A stretch of 64,000 nt of DNA from Hyphomicrobiales bacterium (GCA_900470285.1 UCAG01000005.1:440921-504920), one strand, 5' to 3'. Numbered from the stretch's first letter, positions 37,036 through 47,023 are shown. Notes: generated by a model not told the origin, from the sequence alone. Numbers and translations: made by a program.

Positions 37036-37287
37036 ATGTCTCTCGCCGCACAAAACCCTGAAAAATATATCATTATGCCGTTCCGCAGAAACAACCAGAA
37101 ACTTGTTGCGGCGGAAATGCGCCCTGCTTCCAGTGAGGCAGGAGCCATTAAGATTGCCACATCTATGTCCGGCCGGTTTATTGGTGTTGCGGCCTATGCT
37201 GTGCTGGTTGATGAGGAAAGCGGCGATATGAACGCGCCGCGCCTGTTAGCAAGCTTTGGCGAAGTGCCTGATTTCAGTGATGATTAA
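37036..37287 (+). CDS. Conserved small protein of unknown function
   Basis: An 83-residue soluble protein: EKYIIMPFRRNNQKLVAAEMRPASSEAGAIKIA, RFIGVAAYAVLVDEESGDM and an acidic tail FSDD. AGAGGA before the ATG and sense codon use support it as real. I do not recognise a domain but the pattern recalls short rhizobial conserved proteins. Confidence 0.72.
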   Translation: MSLAAQNPEKYIIMPFRRNNQKLVAAEMRPASSEAGAIKIATSMSGRFIGVAAYAVLVDEESGDMNAPRLLASFGEVPDFSDD

Positions 37288-37380
37288 AGCCTGATTTTCT
37301 GTTTATTATCCACTGAACATTCGCACTCTATGCAACTTCAACAGTCATTATCAGGCCCGATAACCGGCAAAGGATTCAGT

Positions 37381-37692
37381 ATGCGCATCATATTTCTCAA
37401 ATTGATTGCAACAGCATTTTTTCTGTCGGGGCTGAGTTCAGCATCATTGGCAGCTCTCGCGCCGCAGTATCAGCGCGCCAGTGAAATGAATGCTGTCATC
37501 TCTGCGGTTACAGAAACATTGTCTCCGCAACAAGCTGTCACCAAAGTCGTTTATCAGAGTGAAGATCAGTATTTGGTGGTCGCAGGCAATTGCTCAATAA
37601 AAGCAACAATTATCACGCTTCCGGCAAAGGCCGGGCTGGTAGGACCAAGACAATTTAAAGTCCAGCTTGGAAAACAGCGCTGCAAAAAATAA
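37381..37692 (+). CDS. Small exported protein of unknown function
   Basis: A 103-residue protein with a clear signal peptide (RIIFLKLIATAFFLSGLSSASLA). The mature part is about 80 residues with two cysteines (VAGNCSIK and KQRCKK), which could form a periplasmic disulfide. AAAGGA is 7 nt before the ATG at 37381, which decides the start over an in-frame ATG at 37330. Function unknown. It is convergent with the GNAT gene, 17 bp away. Confidence 0.75.
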   Translation: MRIIFLKLIATAFFLSGLSSASLAALAPQYQRASEMNAVISAVTETLSPQQAVTKVVYQSEDQYLVVAGNCSIKATIITLPAKAGLVGPRQFKVQLGKQRCKK

Positions 37693-37709
37693 AGCCCAAA
37701 TGTCGTAAA

Positions 37710-38243
37710 TCAGAATTTATGGATCAGGTGAATATCATCCGGCTCCAGAGCATATAGCCTCTTATCCGGCTGTCCTATCGGATGGCCGCCCTGATGCAGA
37801 TAAAACTCGACCGTATGCCGCGTTGAGGTTGAAGAAATATAGAATCCTTCTGCACCCTGCTCTTTGACAATTTCCATAGATTGCCGATAGAGGCGCGAGG
37901 CTAATCCGCGCCCGCGCCAATCATGACTGACATGTAAAAAAGACAGCTGCCGGTATTGCGGATAATCCGTAACCGGCCGCGCATCAACAACAGCGACCGC
38001 AACCAGTTTCTCCTCCGCGAAAGCACCAAGAAATGCACCGCCATGATCGTAACACTCCAGCAGGATCGGGGTATAGAGCTCAGGCTCTCCTTCCGGCCAG
38101 TCGCGTGTATCATAAAACTCTGAATGCAAATGTAAGCGGCCATCAGCAAAGCGATAGACTTCCTGAATAATCTCGCGCCGCTCAATCTGCCAGACAGATA
38201 CAACCTCATCACGTGTAAGCGGGCGTATCTCTATAGTTTGCAT
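37710..38243 (-). CDS. GNAT family N-acetyltransferase
   Basis: A 177-residue acetyltransferase. QLSFLHVSHDWRGRGLASRLYRQSMEIV is the acetyl-CoA motif A (R-G-R-G-L-A), and HTVEFYLHQGGHPIG is motif B. The acceptor is unknown. It lies 29 bp downstream of the HlyD gene on the same strand and may be in the efflux transcript. Confidence 0.9.
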   Translation of the reverse strand: MQTIEIRPLTRDEVVSVWQIERREIIQEVYRFADGRLHLHSEFYDTRDWPEGEPELYTPILLECYDHGGAFLGAFAEEKLVAVAVVDARPVTDYPQYRQLSFLHVSHDWRGRGLASRLYRQSMEIVKEQGAEGFYISSTSTRHTVEFYLHQGGHPIGQPDKRLYALEPDDIHLIHKF

Positions 38244-38272
38244 TCAGACCTCGTTTTGTTGTCATGCAAGCA

Positions 38273-39319
38273 TTATTTCGCTGCGGCTCCGGAATCAACC
38301 TTGACGATGACCGACATTCCCGGAACCAGGCGCCCGACCTGCTCCTGCCCGCTATCAATCGCAATACGAACCGGCAGCCGCTGCGTTACCTTGATGAAAT
38401 TTCCCGTCGCGTTATCCGCTTTCAAAACACTGAATTCCGAACCTGTTGCCGGAGAAAACGCTTCAATATGACCTGTCATTTTCTCATGGTTTAATGCATC
38501 CACAGTGAATGTCACCGGCAAGCCGGCTTTCATGCCGTAAAACTGGGTCTCTTTAAAATTAGCAATAATCCACTTTTTGTCCGGTACGAGATTTGTCAGT
38601 TGTGCACCAATATTGACATATTGGCCCGGTTTCGCACCGATTTCCCCAAGCACACCATCCTGAGGCGCAGTGATTTTTGTATTGCTCAGATCAATTCTGG
38701 CCAGATCAACTGCAGCTTCTGCATTGGTAACGGCAGCTTCAAGAGAATGTCTGCGAACAATAATGGATTGTACATCCTGTTTATTCACATCCAGCGCTGC
38801 TTCTGCCTGACTGACAGCGCCGCGTGCTTGCTCTAAAGCTGATAAGGACTGGTCTTCATTGCTTTGGGTCATCACCCCGCTTTTACGCAAGGGTGTTACG
38901 CGATTATAATTCGCCTCGGCCACATTCAACGTCACTTTCGCGCTGTTCAGAACAGCTTCGCCGGAGCGCGTGCGCGCTTCTGCGGCCAACCGATCTTGCT
39001 CCGAATTTGCAAGTGCTGCTTTTTGTGTCTCCAGCATGGCTTCTGCCTGCTTCAGTTTCTGAACATAAATCCGGTCATCCAGCGTAAACAGCACCTCACC
39101 CTTTTTGACCCGCAGATAATCACGCTCAGGCGCCTTGGTAATATAACCAGCAAGCTGTGGGCTGATCACCGTTACCTGCCCGCGGACATAGGCATTTTCT
39201 GTCATCTGGACAGAGGAGCGAAATGGCGGCAGCTGCCAGGCATAAAGAATGAACAATACGCCGCACAGGCCAATAGCCAGAATAAACAATGTTGCCGAAT
39301 TACGAAAAATCTTCTGCAT
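38273..39319 (-). CDS. HlyD/EmrA-type membrane fusion protein
   Basis: A 348-residue periplasmic adaptor. One N-terminal helix (ATLFILAIGLCGVLFILYAW), a biotinyl-lipoyl half (VISPQLAGYITKAPERDYLRVKKGEVLFTLD), a coiled-coil hairpin rich in A, E, Q and S (about 90-200), then the second lipoyl half and beta-barrel (TAPQDGVLGEIGAKPGQYV). It joins the DHA2 transporter at 39347-41158 to an outer-membrane channel. The gap to that gene is 27 bp. No TolC-type gene is in the cluster. Confidence 0.93.
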   Translation of the reverse strand: MQKIFRNSATLFILAIGLCGVLFILYAWQLPPFRSSVQMTENAYVRGQVTVISPQLAGYITKAPERDYLRVKKGEVLFTLDDRIYVQKLKQAEAMLETQKAALANSEQDRLAAEARTRSGEAVLNSAKVTLNVAEANYNRVTPLRKSGVMTQSNEDQSLSALEQARGAVSQAEAALDVNKQDVQSIIVRRHSLEAAVTNAEAAVDLARIDLSNTKITAPQDGVLGEIGAKPGQYVNIGAQLTNLVPDKKWIIANFKETQFYGMKAGLPVTFTVDALNHEKMTGHIEAFSPATGSEFSVLKADNATGNFIKVTQRLPVRIAIDSGQEQVGRLVPGMSVIVKVDSGAAAK

Positions 39320-39346
39320 TTCAGATACTCACAAATCAAAATCAAC

Positions 39347-41158
39347 TTATACGGGCTGCGCAATTGCGCGCCCGTGCATCAAGCGCCAGAGTTTCCCGAT
39401 TACGGGGAAAACAGCGCGACGAATAATCAGAATGGCCAAAGTCAGTGCAGCAATAGCGGAAACAAGCAGAAACAGATCATTATAGGATAATATAACGGCC
39501 TCTTTCACAGCCTGCTGCGCCAAAAGCGCTACCCCTTCAGCCTGCACATAAACAGGATCTGTTATGACTTTTGTCACAGCACCGGAAAGCTGCGCGATAC
39601 GTTGCGCAACCTGCGGATCGGTCAGAACCAGCTGATCGTAAAGCCCGCGGAGGTGGAATTGCTGACGCCATGTCACAAAGCTGCCGAAGACTGCGGAACC
39701 GAACAGCCCGCCCACACTCTGCGTGAAAATGAAAATCACAATAAAGCTGGTTATATAGGCAGGTCCGTTTTTCAGCGCACTTACCAGCCCTGCCGCCATG
39801 GCAGGCGGCAGAAATAAAGCTCCGCCAAATGAAATCATCCCCTGACTGAGATACATCATTTCAGGGCGGGTCAGATTATTGGCATGACCATCCATAAAAG
39901 CACCGGTCATAATCAATATCAGCGCAACCGCATAAATATAGGCTTCACGCCCCGGACGGATAACCATAGCGCAACTGATGCCGCCCATAAACGAGCTGAT
40001 AATCAGAAGCCAATAAAGGCCGGTGCTTTGCTCATTATAAATACCCAGTGCCTGAAACATCCCTGTGGCACCGGCTGTTTGCTCTGAAAGCACCAGCCGA
40101 AACACCAGCAACATACCGGTAAAAGTCAGCGTCTGTCTGCTGGTCAGCCAGCGGATATTAATCAGAGGGTTTTCACGGTTGAATTCAATCGCGGCGGCCA
40201 ATGCCAGAGCAGCAAAAGCAACAGCCAGACAGATACCGATCCACGGAGCCTCAAGCCACCAGTATAAACGGCCGACAACCAGCATCATTGCCAAAAGTCC
40301 GAAGCCGGTTGCAATCAGCGGATAGCTGATGAAATCCAGTTTTTCGAGCACTTTCTGATGCGGGATTGGTGTCAGCTTGAGTGTATAGACCGTCGCAAAA
40401 CACAGCATCGCAAGACCGATTTCCAGCATATAAAGCTGCTGCCACAGACCGGTATCCAGCAATATCGGAGAAATAATGCGCGAAAGCGGCGCACCGAGTG
40501 TCGTACAGGTTAAAGCCAGACACAGTCCCCAGCTCATTTTCTTACTCGGAGGAAACGCCTCAAGCATATAGAAAAAGCCGAGCGTCGACATAGGAGATGC
40601 CGCAGCCCCCGAAAAGAACCGTACGATCAATGCCGAGTTAAGGTCATGGATAAACCAGTGCAGTGATGTAACCACCACAAAAGTAAGCAGCCCCAGTTCT
40701 GTAAACCGGCGCAACCCGTATTGCGTGCGGATTTTCATCAGGAACAGTGTCAGGCTGACATTCGGTGCCATATAGGCAGCAAGCAGCCATGTCGTTTCGG
40801 CAGTCGTAGCGCCAAGTCCGCCCTGTATTTGCGGAATATTGACCGCAACCATATTCAGGCCAATGCCCTGTGTGATCCACATCAGCAGAGATGCACACAC
40901 AAAAGCAGCAGAAAGCAGAAACGGTTTTGCCGGCGGTACAGGCGGCGCAGCAGAAGTCTGCGGAGCATCGGATGCAGGTGCCTCTACCACTTCCTCAACA
41001 AGTACCGGTTTTACCATCTGTTGTGTGGTGGCCGGCACAGCTTCAGCTGATGGTTTTTCCGTTTCCTGCACACCGGCTTTTGCCGGATGCAGCACTGCAT
41101 CGGCATCATCTCCGGCCTCTTCAGGCTCGTCCTTTCCGGTTACTCTTATATCTGCCAT
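39347..41158 (-). CDS. DHA2 family MFS efflux transporter (EmrB-like)
   Basis: A 603-residue inner-membrane pump with 14 predicted helices, as in EmrB. After the first helix QIQGGLGATTAETTWLLAAYMAPN is the expected DHA2 loop. The N-terminus is unusual: about 80 residues rich in Ala, Glu, Pro and Val (EEAGDDADAVLHPAKAG..., VPPAKPF) precede the first helix; typical EmrB has only about 10-20. The gene follows the MarR gene with a 7-bp gap, so regulator, pump and adaptor form one transcript. Substrates are probably lipophilic or toxic compounds. Confidence 0.92.
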   Translation of the reverse strand: MADIRVTGKDEPEEAGDDADAVLHPAKAGVQETEKPSAEAVPATTQQMVKPVLVEEVVEAPASDAPQTSAAPPVPPAKPFLLSAAFVCASLLMWITQGIGLNMVAVNIPQIQGGLGATTAETTWLLAAYMAPNVSLTLFLMKIRTQYGLRRFTELGLLTFVVVTSLHWFIHDLNSALIVRFFSGAAASPMSTLGFFYMLEAFPPSKKMSWGLCLALTCTTLGAPLSRIISPILLDTGLWQQLYMLEIGLAMLCFATVYTLKLTPIPHQKVLEKLDFISYPLIATGFGLLAMMLVVGRLYWWLEAPWIGICLAVAFAALALAAAIEFNRENPLINIRWLTSRQTLTFTGMLLVFRLVLSEQTAGATGMFQALGIYNEQSTGLYWLLIISSFMGGISCAMVIRPGREAYIYAVALILIMTGAFMDGHANNLTRPEMMYLSQGMISFGGALFLPPAMAAGLVSALKNGPAYITSFIVIFIFTQSVGGLFGSAVFGSFVTWRQQFHLRGLYDQLVLTDPQVAQRIAQLSGAVTKVITDPVYVQAEGVALLAQQAVKEAVILSYNDLFLLVSAIAALTLAILIIRRAVFPVIGKLWRLMHGRAIAQPV

Positions 41159-41165
41159 GATAAAA

Positions 41166-41621
41166 TCAGCTGATCGCTTCCATATTCTTCAAAATCACCC
41201 GCATAATGCGTAAACCTTCATCCAGATCAGCCTCACTCAGATCCTGAAGAATGCGGATGCGCAATTGTTCGGCAACGATATGCAATTCTTCCACCTGATC
41301 ATGAGCCGCCTCGGTCAGAATAATATGTTTGGCGCGTCTGTCGCCTTCCACGGCACGCCGTGTGACCAGCCCCTGCTTTTCCAACCCGTCGATCAAACGC
41401 ACCAGTGTCGGTGTCTCAATCTCCAATGCTGCAGCCAGTTCGGTCTGCGTCATACATTTATGGGTTGAAAGCAAAAACAACGTGCGGGCACGGGACAATG
41501 TCATGTCGTGCTCTTTGGCGAATGCATCAAATAAAGTGCGTAATTTGCGACCAGCCACGGACATATCCGTAAGCAAATCAGCACGTTTCTGAACGATTGC
41601 AGGTTTCATGAGTACACACAT
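41166..41621 (-). CDS. MarR family transcriptional regulator
   Basis: A 151-residue winged-helix regulator. LSRARTLFLLSTHKCMTQTELAAALEIETPTLVRLIDGLEKQGLVTRRAVEGDRRAKHIILTEA is the MarR DNA-binding core including the DRR wing. The order marR-emrB-emrA on one strand suggests it represses this efflux operon and is relieved by a pump substrate. An ATG at 41609 is a possible alternative start; neither has a clear ribosome binding site. Its operator is probably in 41622-41790, shared with the divergent META gene. Confidence 0.93.
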   Translation of the reverse strand: MCVLMKPAIVQKRADLLTDMSVAGRKLRTLFDAFAKEHDMTLSRARTLFLLSTHKCMTQTELAAALEIETPTLVRLIDGLEKQGLVTRRAVEGDRRAKHIILTEAAHDQVEELHIVAEQLRIRILQDLSEADLDEGLRIMRVILKNMEAIS

Positions 41622-41790
41622 AAGTAGGAAGCTAACAATTATTATGCTATATAATTTTATTTAAAGCATTTTGCAACCCGATATGCGCGATAAGCGTTTA
41701 CTCATCACTGTATTTAAGGTGGACAAACATCAGACAGTCGGGTTCACATGCCCTTATCCGCAAGCAAATCATTTCATAACGAGGACAAAT

Positions 41791-42210
41791 ATGGCGTTCA
41801 GCTCCACCAAACTCATTCAATCTGCTGTGATTTCTGCAGGATTAATGCTCGCAGGATTCAGTACCGCCAATGCCGCAGAATCCGGAATTTACGGCAACTG
41901 GATTACAGAGCGCATTCAGGGACATAAAGTTCATGCAAAAGTGCAGTCCACCCTTGATATTGCGCAGGATGGCAAGATTTCCGGCAGTGGCGGTTGTAAC
42001 CGCTATATGGGTGGCATGGAAATTAAAGGCGATAAAGTAAAGGTGCTGCCCGTTGGTGCAACACTGATGGCCTGCCCGCCACCGATGATGCAGCAGGATT
42101 CCAAATTTCATGCTGCACTCAATCTGGTCACAAGCTGGAAGATCAGCAAAAACAAGCTGATCCTGATTGATTCAAAAAACCGTGAAGTACTTCGCCTGAA
42201 GCGCGCCTGA
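41791..42210 (+). CDS. META-domain (HslJ-like) exported protein
   Basis: A 139-residue protein: signal peptide ending ANAAES at about residue 32, then a META domain with GNWITERIQG, SGSGGCNRYMGGMEIKGDKVKV and ATLMACPPPMMQQDSKFHAALN, the family's two conserved blocks with a paired Cys. Relatives include heat-shock protein HslJ. It likely works in the periplasm in stress tolerance. GAGGAC precedes the ATG at 41791. It is divergent from the MarR gene. Confidence 0.88.
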   Translation: MAFSSTKLIQSAVISAGLMLAGFSTANAAESGIYGNWITERIQGHKVHAKVQSTLDIAQDGKISGSGGCNRYMGGMEIKGDKVKVLPVGATLMACPPPMMQQDSKFHAALNLVTSWKISKNKLILIDSKNREVLRLKRA

Positions 42211-42218
42211 GATCATAA

Positions 42219-42249
42219 AAACAAAAACGGGGTGGTTTGAACCACCCCG
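42219..42249 (-). terminator. Terminator after the MerR gene
   Basis: CGGGGTGGT-TTGA-ACCACCCCG with, on the minus strand, a T-rich tail (TTTTTGTTTTTAT). It fits termination of the minus-strand MerR gene at 42277; the plus-strand side lacks a T-run. Confidence 0.88.
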
Positions 42250-42276
42250 CTCTCTAAAAATAAAAGTTACCAGCCT

Positions 42277-42801
42277 TTACCGCACCTGATCGAGCAGGCG
42301 TTTGCATTCCAGCAAATCGAAAAGTGCTTCCTGCAACAAAGTACGGTTGTCTTTATTCAGGCGTTTGGAATCAGCGCCCATCGGCCCTTCTTCATCGCCG
42401 CGCAACAGGCCGAATAATTTACGGCCACCTGAAGACTGGCGTTGTTCTTCCGGATCATAATCATCAATCGCCGCATCCTGCGCAGCTGTTGCCTGCTTCT
42501 GACGTGTTATCGCCTCAACGGCAGCAACATCACCATTACCGAGCGCAATGATGAATTGTGCATTATTTTCACGCAGCAAACGCTGCACACCTTTGATTGT
42601 ATAACCCTGATCGTAGAGCAGATGACGGATGCCCTTGAGCAGTTCCACATCCAGCGGACGGTAATAGCGGCGTCCGCCGCCGCGTTTCATCGGTTTGATC
42701 TGGGTAAAGCGCGTTTCCCAGAAACGCAGCACATGTTGCGGCAAATCCAGATCTTCCGCTACCTCACTGATCGTCTTAAACGCATCAGGACTTTTATTCA
42801 T
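42277..42801 (-). CDS. MerR family regulator
   Basis: A 174-residue regulator with an N-terminal MerR DNA-binding domain: [69 protein letters not shown]. No metal-binding cysteines follow; the C-terminal about 85 residues are polar. This gene follows ihfA in many Rhizobiales genomes, which the present order matches. The target is unknown. It is separated from ihfA by about 380 bp. Confidence 0.92.
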   Translation of the reverse strand: MNKSPDAFKTISEVAEDLDLPQHVLRFWETRFTQIKPMKRGGGRRYYRPLDVELLKGIRHLLYDQGYTIKGVQRLLRENNAQFIIALGNGDVAAVEAITRQKQATAAQDAAIDDYDPEEQRQSSGGRKLFGLLRGDEEGPMGADSKRLNKDNRTLLQEALFDLLECKRLLDQVR

Positions 42802-43117
42802 GTACTGCCCCTTTCCGGTCGTAAAGGAGTATCACTCAAACGATACACAACTTGAATGAATCACATTTCCTGCAAAAACAAGGCATACCGCATATAAACT
42901 TATAAAAAACAGGCCTATCCCTGACAGAAAAGTCGAGAATCCGGCTTTGACCGCGGCACTTTGTTCGGCATTTACAATGATTCTTATTATCACTTACCAT
43001 AATGCAAAAATCGCAGGCTGCATAATGCCTTAAGCGGAAAAGCTATCAAGGTTTAAAAATCCGTCTTATTCACAGTGCAGAGACAGGTCCTCATCCTCCA
43101 TGATATGTGCAGAAAGC
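42802..43117. other. Intergenic region upstream of merR
   Basis: About 316 bp without a gene. It contains the Fur-like sequence at 42973-42991 and A+T-rich runs at 42870-42910 and 42960-43000 that may be the merR promoter. Confidence 0.5.
42973..42991 (-). promoter_or_regulatory. Fur-like box upstream of merR
   Basis: The minus-strand 19-mer GATAATAAGAATCATTGTA agrees with the classical Fur box at 15 of 19 positions. It lies about 170 bp upstream of the merR start. Rhizobiales often use RirA, Irr or Mur instead of Fur, so the match may be accidental. Confidence 0.3.
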
Positions 43118-43150
43118 AAAACACCGGCCACATATGCAGCCGGTGTTTCA
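43118..43150 (-). terminator. Terminator after ihfA
   Basis: AAACACCGGC pairs with GCCGGTGTTT; the minus strand continues TTTTGCTTTC. It closes ihfA. Confidence 0.88.
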
Positions 43151-43180
43151 AAATCAGAAGCCTTTAAACAAGGCAGATAA

Positions 43181-43507
43181 TCAGGCCTTGGCCTTATTAC
43201 CCTGACGGGCAAGATGCTGATCCAGAATACGCTGTTTCAACACATTTGATGCTTTAAAGGTCATAACCCGACGCGGCAGAATTGGAACTTCCTCACCGGT
43301 TTTCGGATTACGGCCAATGCGCTCATTCTTGTCGCGGACCTGAAATGTTGCAAAAGATGAAAGCTTAACAGTTTCACCATTCACAATGGCATCACAGACT
43401 TCGTCAAGAATCATTTCAACAAGCGACGCAGATTCCGTACGTGAAAGCCCTACCTTGCGATAGACAGCTTCAGCCAGATCGGCACGCGTGACAGTCTTAC
43501 CCCCCAT
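43181..43507 (-). CDS. ihfA: Integration host factor alpha subunit
   Basis: A 108-residue DNA-bending protein. [33 protein letters not shown] is the N-terminal helical body, and [33 protein letters not shown] carries the DNA-binding arm with the R-NPKT motif. The alphaproteobacterial extra tail ([12 protein letters not shown]) is present. It works as a dimer with IhfB. Gene order fabH-ihfA-merR is the common one in the order. Confidence 0.96.
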   Translation of the reverse strand: MGGKTVTRADLAEAVYRKVGLSRTESASLVEMILDEVCDAIVNGETVKLSSFATFQVRDKNERIGRNPKTGEEVPILPRRVMTFKASNVLKQRILDQHLARQGNKAKA

Positions 43508-43654
43508 GATGAACCTACTCGGCTAGCGTTAAAGGTGATAATATCTTGTATGTGCAACAGGTTACACAGATGCAACGCCGATGGTCAAGCAGACTTTTGT
43601 ACCGTATGAAACTTCTTTTCAGTCAACAAGGCATTGAAATGCTGTTTGAGCGCC

Positions 43655-44626
43655 CTACCAGCGCAGCAAAACCGCACCCCAGGTAAAGCCGCCGCCCATT
43701 GCTTCGAGCAAAATGAGATCACCTTTTTTGATGCGCCCGTCTTTTACAGCGGTCGCCAGAGCCAGCGGCACGGAAGCTGCTGATGTATTGCCATGCTGAT
43801 CAACGGTAATCACAACTTTATGCTCGGCAATGTTCAGTTTCTTGGCAGAGGCATCAATAATGCGCTTATTGGCCTGATGCGGAACGAACCAGTCAATATC
43901 CTCAGCGCTCAGACCGGTGGTTGCAAAAGAGGCTTCGATCACATCTGTAATCATACCCACTGCATGCTTGAAGACTTCACGGCCTTCCATACGCAGGTGA
44001 CCGACGGTCCCGGTTGTTGAAGGGCCGCCATCAACATAGAGTTTTTCTTTATGGGAACCATCAGAGCGCAGGTTGGCTGTCAGCACACCGCGATCAGAGG
44101 TCAGACCATTGCCCTCACCGGCTTCGAGAACCAGCGCACCCGCTCCGTCGCCAAACAATACGCAGGTCGTGCGGTCTTTCCAGTCGAGAAGACGCGAGAA
44201 TGTTTCCGCGCCAATCACCAATACGCGCTTGGCCATACCGCTCTTGATATACATATCAGCCGTTGTCACCGCATAGACGAAACCACTGCACACAGCCTGC
44301 ATATCGAAGGCAAAGCCGTGTTTCATGCCCAGTGCATTCTGAATTTCAACAGCGCTGGCCGGAAATGTATGATTGGGTGTGGAGGTCGCCAGAATAATGA
44401 GATCAATATCATCCGCTGTCAGGCCGGCATTTTCCAGAGCAGCCTGTGCGGCTTTGGTACCGAGAGATACAGTCGTTTCATTCTCAGCAGCAATATAGCG
44501 CTGGCGAATACCTGTACGCTGAACGATCCATTCGTCGGATGTTTCGACAACCCCTTCCAGCTCGGCATTTTTTACAACGCGTTCCGGTGTGGCTGCACCA
44601 ATGCCTTTAACGACGGATCTGATCAT
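43655..44626 (-). CDS. fabH: 3-oxoacyl-ACP synthase III
   Basis: A 323-residue condensing enzyme that joins acetyl-CoA and malonyl-ACP to start fatty-acid synthesis. Catalytic triad: Cys113 in [11 protein letters not shown], His in [12 protein letters not shown] and Asn in [10 protein letters not shown]. The ATG at 44626 has AGGAAAA upstream; a frame open to 44707 lacks the family start. plsX lies upstream on the same strand, separated by 353 bp that contain a palindromic element. Confidence 0.97.
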   Translation of the reverse strand: MIRSVVKGIGAATPERVVKNAELEGVVETSDEWIVQRTGIRQRYIAAENETTVSLGTKAAQAALENAGLTADDIDLIILATSTPNHTFPASAVEIQNALGMKHGFAFDMQAVCSGFVYAVTTADMYIKSGMAKRVLVIGAETFSRLLDWKDRTTCVLFGDGAGALVLEAGEGNGLTSDRGVLTANLRSDGSHKEKLYVDGGPSTTGTVGHLRMEGREVFKHAVGMITDVIEASFATTGLSAEDIDWFVPHQANKRIIDASAKKLNIAEHKVVITVDQHGNTSAASVPLALATAVKDGRIKKGDLILLEAMGGGFTWGAVLLRW

Positions 44627-44862
44627 CAGTAATTTTCCTGTCTGACATATCGGGCATCTTGTCGGGCATCTGGCGCAAAGCAAGCCATCCGACGACACCG
44701 GATACATATATTGATTTTGTGCGTGCTCGTCCGGCGAGACACTGACGTGAATTTATCGCCGGATAATTGCAATATAGTGTCAGTCATTACAAATGCCTGA
44801 ACGGAAAGCAATGACTGACAGAATAAACGCTTATATGGAAATCATATAAGGCGAATTTACGA

Positions 44863-44970
44863 TAGAGCGGCTTACGTTCAGATTACCTCACAGCACTCGC
44901 TCTAGATTCTTTAGTTTGTCGCATTGTCACTGCCGTCAAGTTGATCCAATTTGACTGTGAAATGCTCTAA
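44863..44970 (-). repeat. Palindromic intergenic element, family 1 (between plsX and fabH)
   Basis: On the minus strand the first 82 bases from TAGAGCAT to GCTGTGA differ at only two positions from 62572-62653. Internal pairing CACAGTCAA/TTGACGGC and closing CCGCTCTA are visible. It splits a normally tight plsX-fabH pair, so it is transcribed with them and may form an RNA hairpin. Confidence 0.85.
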
Positions 44971-44979
44971 ATTAAAGGA

Positions 44980-46056
44980 TCAGGCCGGTTTTGCAGTTGC
45001 GTCTGCCGTATCGCCGGTCACTTCAGCATCATCAGCTTTGTAATGGCTGTAAAATGTGGTCAGATCCGCCTCGATCTTTTGCATAAGACCATTGCGCACC
45101 ATGTCATAACCCACCTCAATCGCCGAACAGAAACCGTCAACATTAGCGCCGCCGTGGCTTTTAATAACCACACCGTTGAGACCGAGAAACACACCGCCAT
45201 TGACCTTGTTCGGATCCATCTTTTCCCTAAGGCGATTAAATGCGCCTTTGGCAAAAATATAACCGATCCTCGCCATCCATGTACGACTCATCGCACCACG
45301 CAGATAGGCCGCAATCTGTTTGGCAGTACCTTCGGCAGTTTTCAGAGCGATATTGCCGGAAAAACCTTCCGTCACAACAACATCGACTGTGCCTTTACCG
45401 ATATCATCGCCCTCGACAAAACCGTTATATTCAAAACCCGGCAGCGGTGTTGCCTTCAAAGCAGCGCCCGCTTCCTTGATTGCATCCAGACCTTTGACTT
45501 CCTCAACACCAACATTGAGCAGACCGACAGTCGGGCGCTTAATTTCGAACAAGGCGCGTGCCATACCGGCACCCATCACCGAATAATCAATCAGCTGACG
45601 GGCATCGGCACCAATACTTGCACCCACGTCCAGTACAATGCTTTCGCCACGCGTGGTCGGCCAGATCGCCGCAATCGCCGGACGTTCAATATTAGCCATC
45701 ATACGCAGGCAGAATTTCGCCATTGCCATCAGTGCGCCGGTATTGCCTGCGGATACACAAACATCGGCTTCGCCGTTTTTCACCGCTTCAATCGCCTGCC
45801 ACATCGTGGATTTGCCGCGACCATTGCGCAAAGCCTGACTAGGCTTATCGTCCATCTGCACCGCGGTTTCGCTGATATGCAGCACCGATACAGCTTTCAG
45901 TTTAGGAAATTTATCCAGAAAAGGTTCGACCTGGCCTGCTAAGCCATAAAAAACGAACCGGATGTCAGGATGACGCTCCAGTGCATTCGCCGCAGCGGGG
46001 ATAACCACTTCAGGGCCAAAATCGCCCCCCATAGCGTCAATAGAAATTGTGACCAC
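44980..46056 (-). CDS. plsX: Phosphate acyltransferase PlsX
   Basis: A 358-residue enzyme that makes acyl-phosphate from acyl-ACP for phospholipid synthesis. [19 protein letters not shown] starts the protein, and [30 protein letters not shown] and [21 protein letters not shown] are conserved blocks. The start seems to be GTG at 46056 with AGGACG upstream. The tail of about 20 residues ([16 protein letters not shown]) is low-complexity. The neighbours DUF177 and fabH are the usual ones. Confidence 0.96.
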   Translation of the reverse strand: MVTISIDAMGGDFGPEVVIPAAANALERHPDIRFVFYGLAGQVEPFLDKFPKLKAVSVLHISETAVQMDDKPSQALRNGRGKSTMWQAIEAVKNGEADVCVSAGNTGALMAMAKFCLRMMANIERPAIAAIWPTTRGESIVLDVGASIGADARQLIDYSVMGAGMARALFEIKRPTVGLLNVGVEEVKGLDAIKEAGAALKATPLPGFEYNGFVEGDDIGKGTVDVVVTEGFSGNIALKTAEGTAKQIAAYLRGAMSRTWMARIGYIFAKGAFNRLREKMDPNKVNGGVFLGLNGVVIKSHGGANVDGFCSAIEVGYDMVRNGLMQKIEADLTTFYSHYKADDAEVTGDTADATAKPA

Positions 46057-46391
46057 TTGATCGTCCTATACCGGTCCTCACAAAACCACACGGGTTTGCC
46101 ATAAAGGCTGCCTGTCCGGCATGATTTAAATGTATATTCCGCGCCCGCAAAGCAAACGTGAATATCTTCGTCTTTTTCATCTGCGAAGTTGCAGCCCTAT
46201 ACAGCACTGCAACCCGCCCTGAATTTTGCAAAATAACTTTTTTGCCTGCGCACACAACTTATTTTTAATTTTGGCACGCAGACACCATTCCGCGAAACGG
46301 CAGCTCCCACAGCATGTTTTTGAATATAAAGCACTTTACAGGCTTTGACTATTCAAATCACGCGAAGCATCCGCTGTTTAAAAACAGAATC
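46057..46391. other. Intergenic region between DUF177 and plsX genes
   Basis: About 335 bp within an otherwise co-directional block. rpmF, which occupies this place in gammaproteobacteria, is not here. No gene or known repeat seen; A+T-rich around 46230-46280. Confidence 0.5.
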
Positions 46392-46967
46392 TCAGTTTTT
46401 GTCACGCAGCTTGGCCAGACCGGCAAAAGGCGAATCCGGCTTGATATCGCTTGCGGCTTCATCTTCGTCATCTTCGATGATTTCGACATATTCCGCCTCG
46501 GCTTTACGCGGATAAGGATCAATCGCCAGTTCAAAGAATTCTTCAGCCACAGCGCCAATATCAATGCGGTCACCTTCAAAGGTTTCCGGCATATCCGGAC
46601 CTTCGGCATCAATCAGCATTTCACCGCTTTCATCCAGACGAATACGGGCAAGGCGGGAGTTTTCCGGCACAAAAACCGTATCCACATCTTCACTGATCGT
46701 TGCACTGATCGGCTCAAGCGTCGCAATGCAAGCCTGCACGATCTGCGCTTCGATATGACCACGCACTTTAATGCCGTCTTTCTTCCACTGCGTAATCAAA
46801 AAATCTGCTGTGAATGAATCAACCGACAGCAATTCATGATTGTCAGCCAGTAAAGCACGCTCTTTTTCATTGGCTTCGATCTTAACGGTCATGCCCTTAG
46901 GCGGTACATGTGCCACCGGAACCGGATGGCTTAAGCCCGTATTTCCCGACCCGTTATGTTTAGTCAT
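46392..46967 (-). CDS. DUF177 (YceD-like) protein
   Basis: A 191-residue protein of the YceD family: LSHPVPVAHVPPKGMTVKIEANEKERALLA in front, the central acidic segment ISEDVDTVFVPENS and DAEGPDMPETFEGDRIDIGAVAEEFFELAIDPYPRK with the conserved E-E-ALDPYPR core, and SPFAGLAKL at the end. YceD is linked to 23S rRNA accumulation in plants and bacteria. The ATG at 46967 was preferred to one at 46988 because of GGAC just upstream. Confidence 0.93.
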   Translation of the reverse strand: MTKHNGSGNTGLSHPVPVAHVPPKGMTVKIEANEKERALLADNHELLSVDSFTADFLITQWKKDGIKVRGHIEAQIVQACIATLEPISATISEDVDTVFVPENSRLARIRLDESGEMLIDAEGPDMPETFEGDRIDIGAVAEEFFELAIDPYPRKAEAEYVEIIEDDEDEAASDIKPDSPFAGLAKLRDKN

Positions 46968-47023
46968 GATAAGTCCATTTCGTTTCAACGCCGGTCCAAT
47001 AACGGCGCTTGTATTTGTAATAT

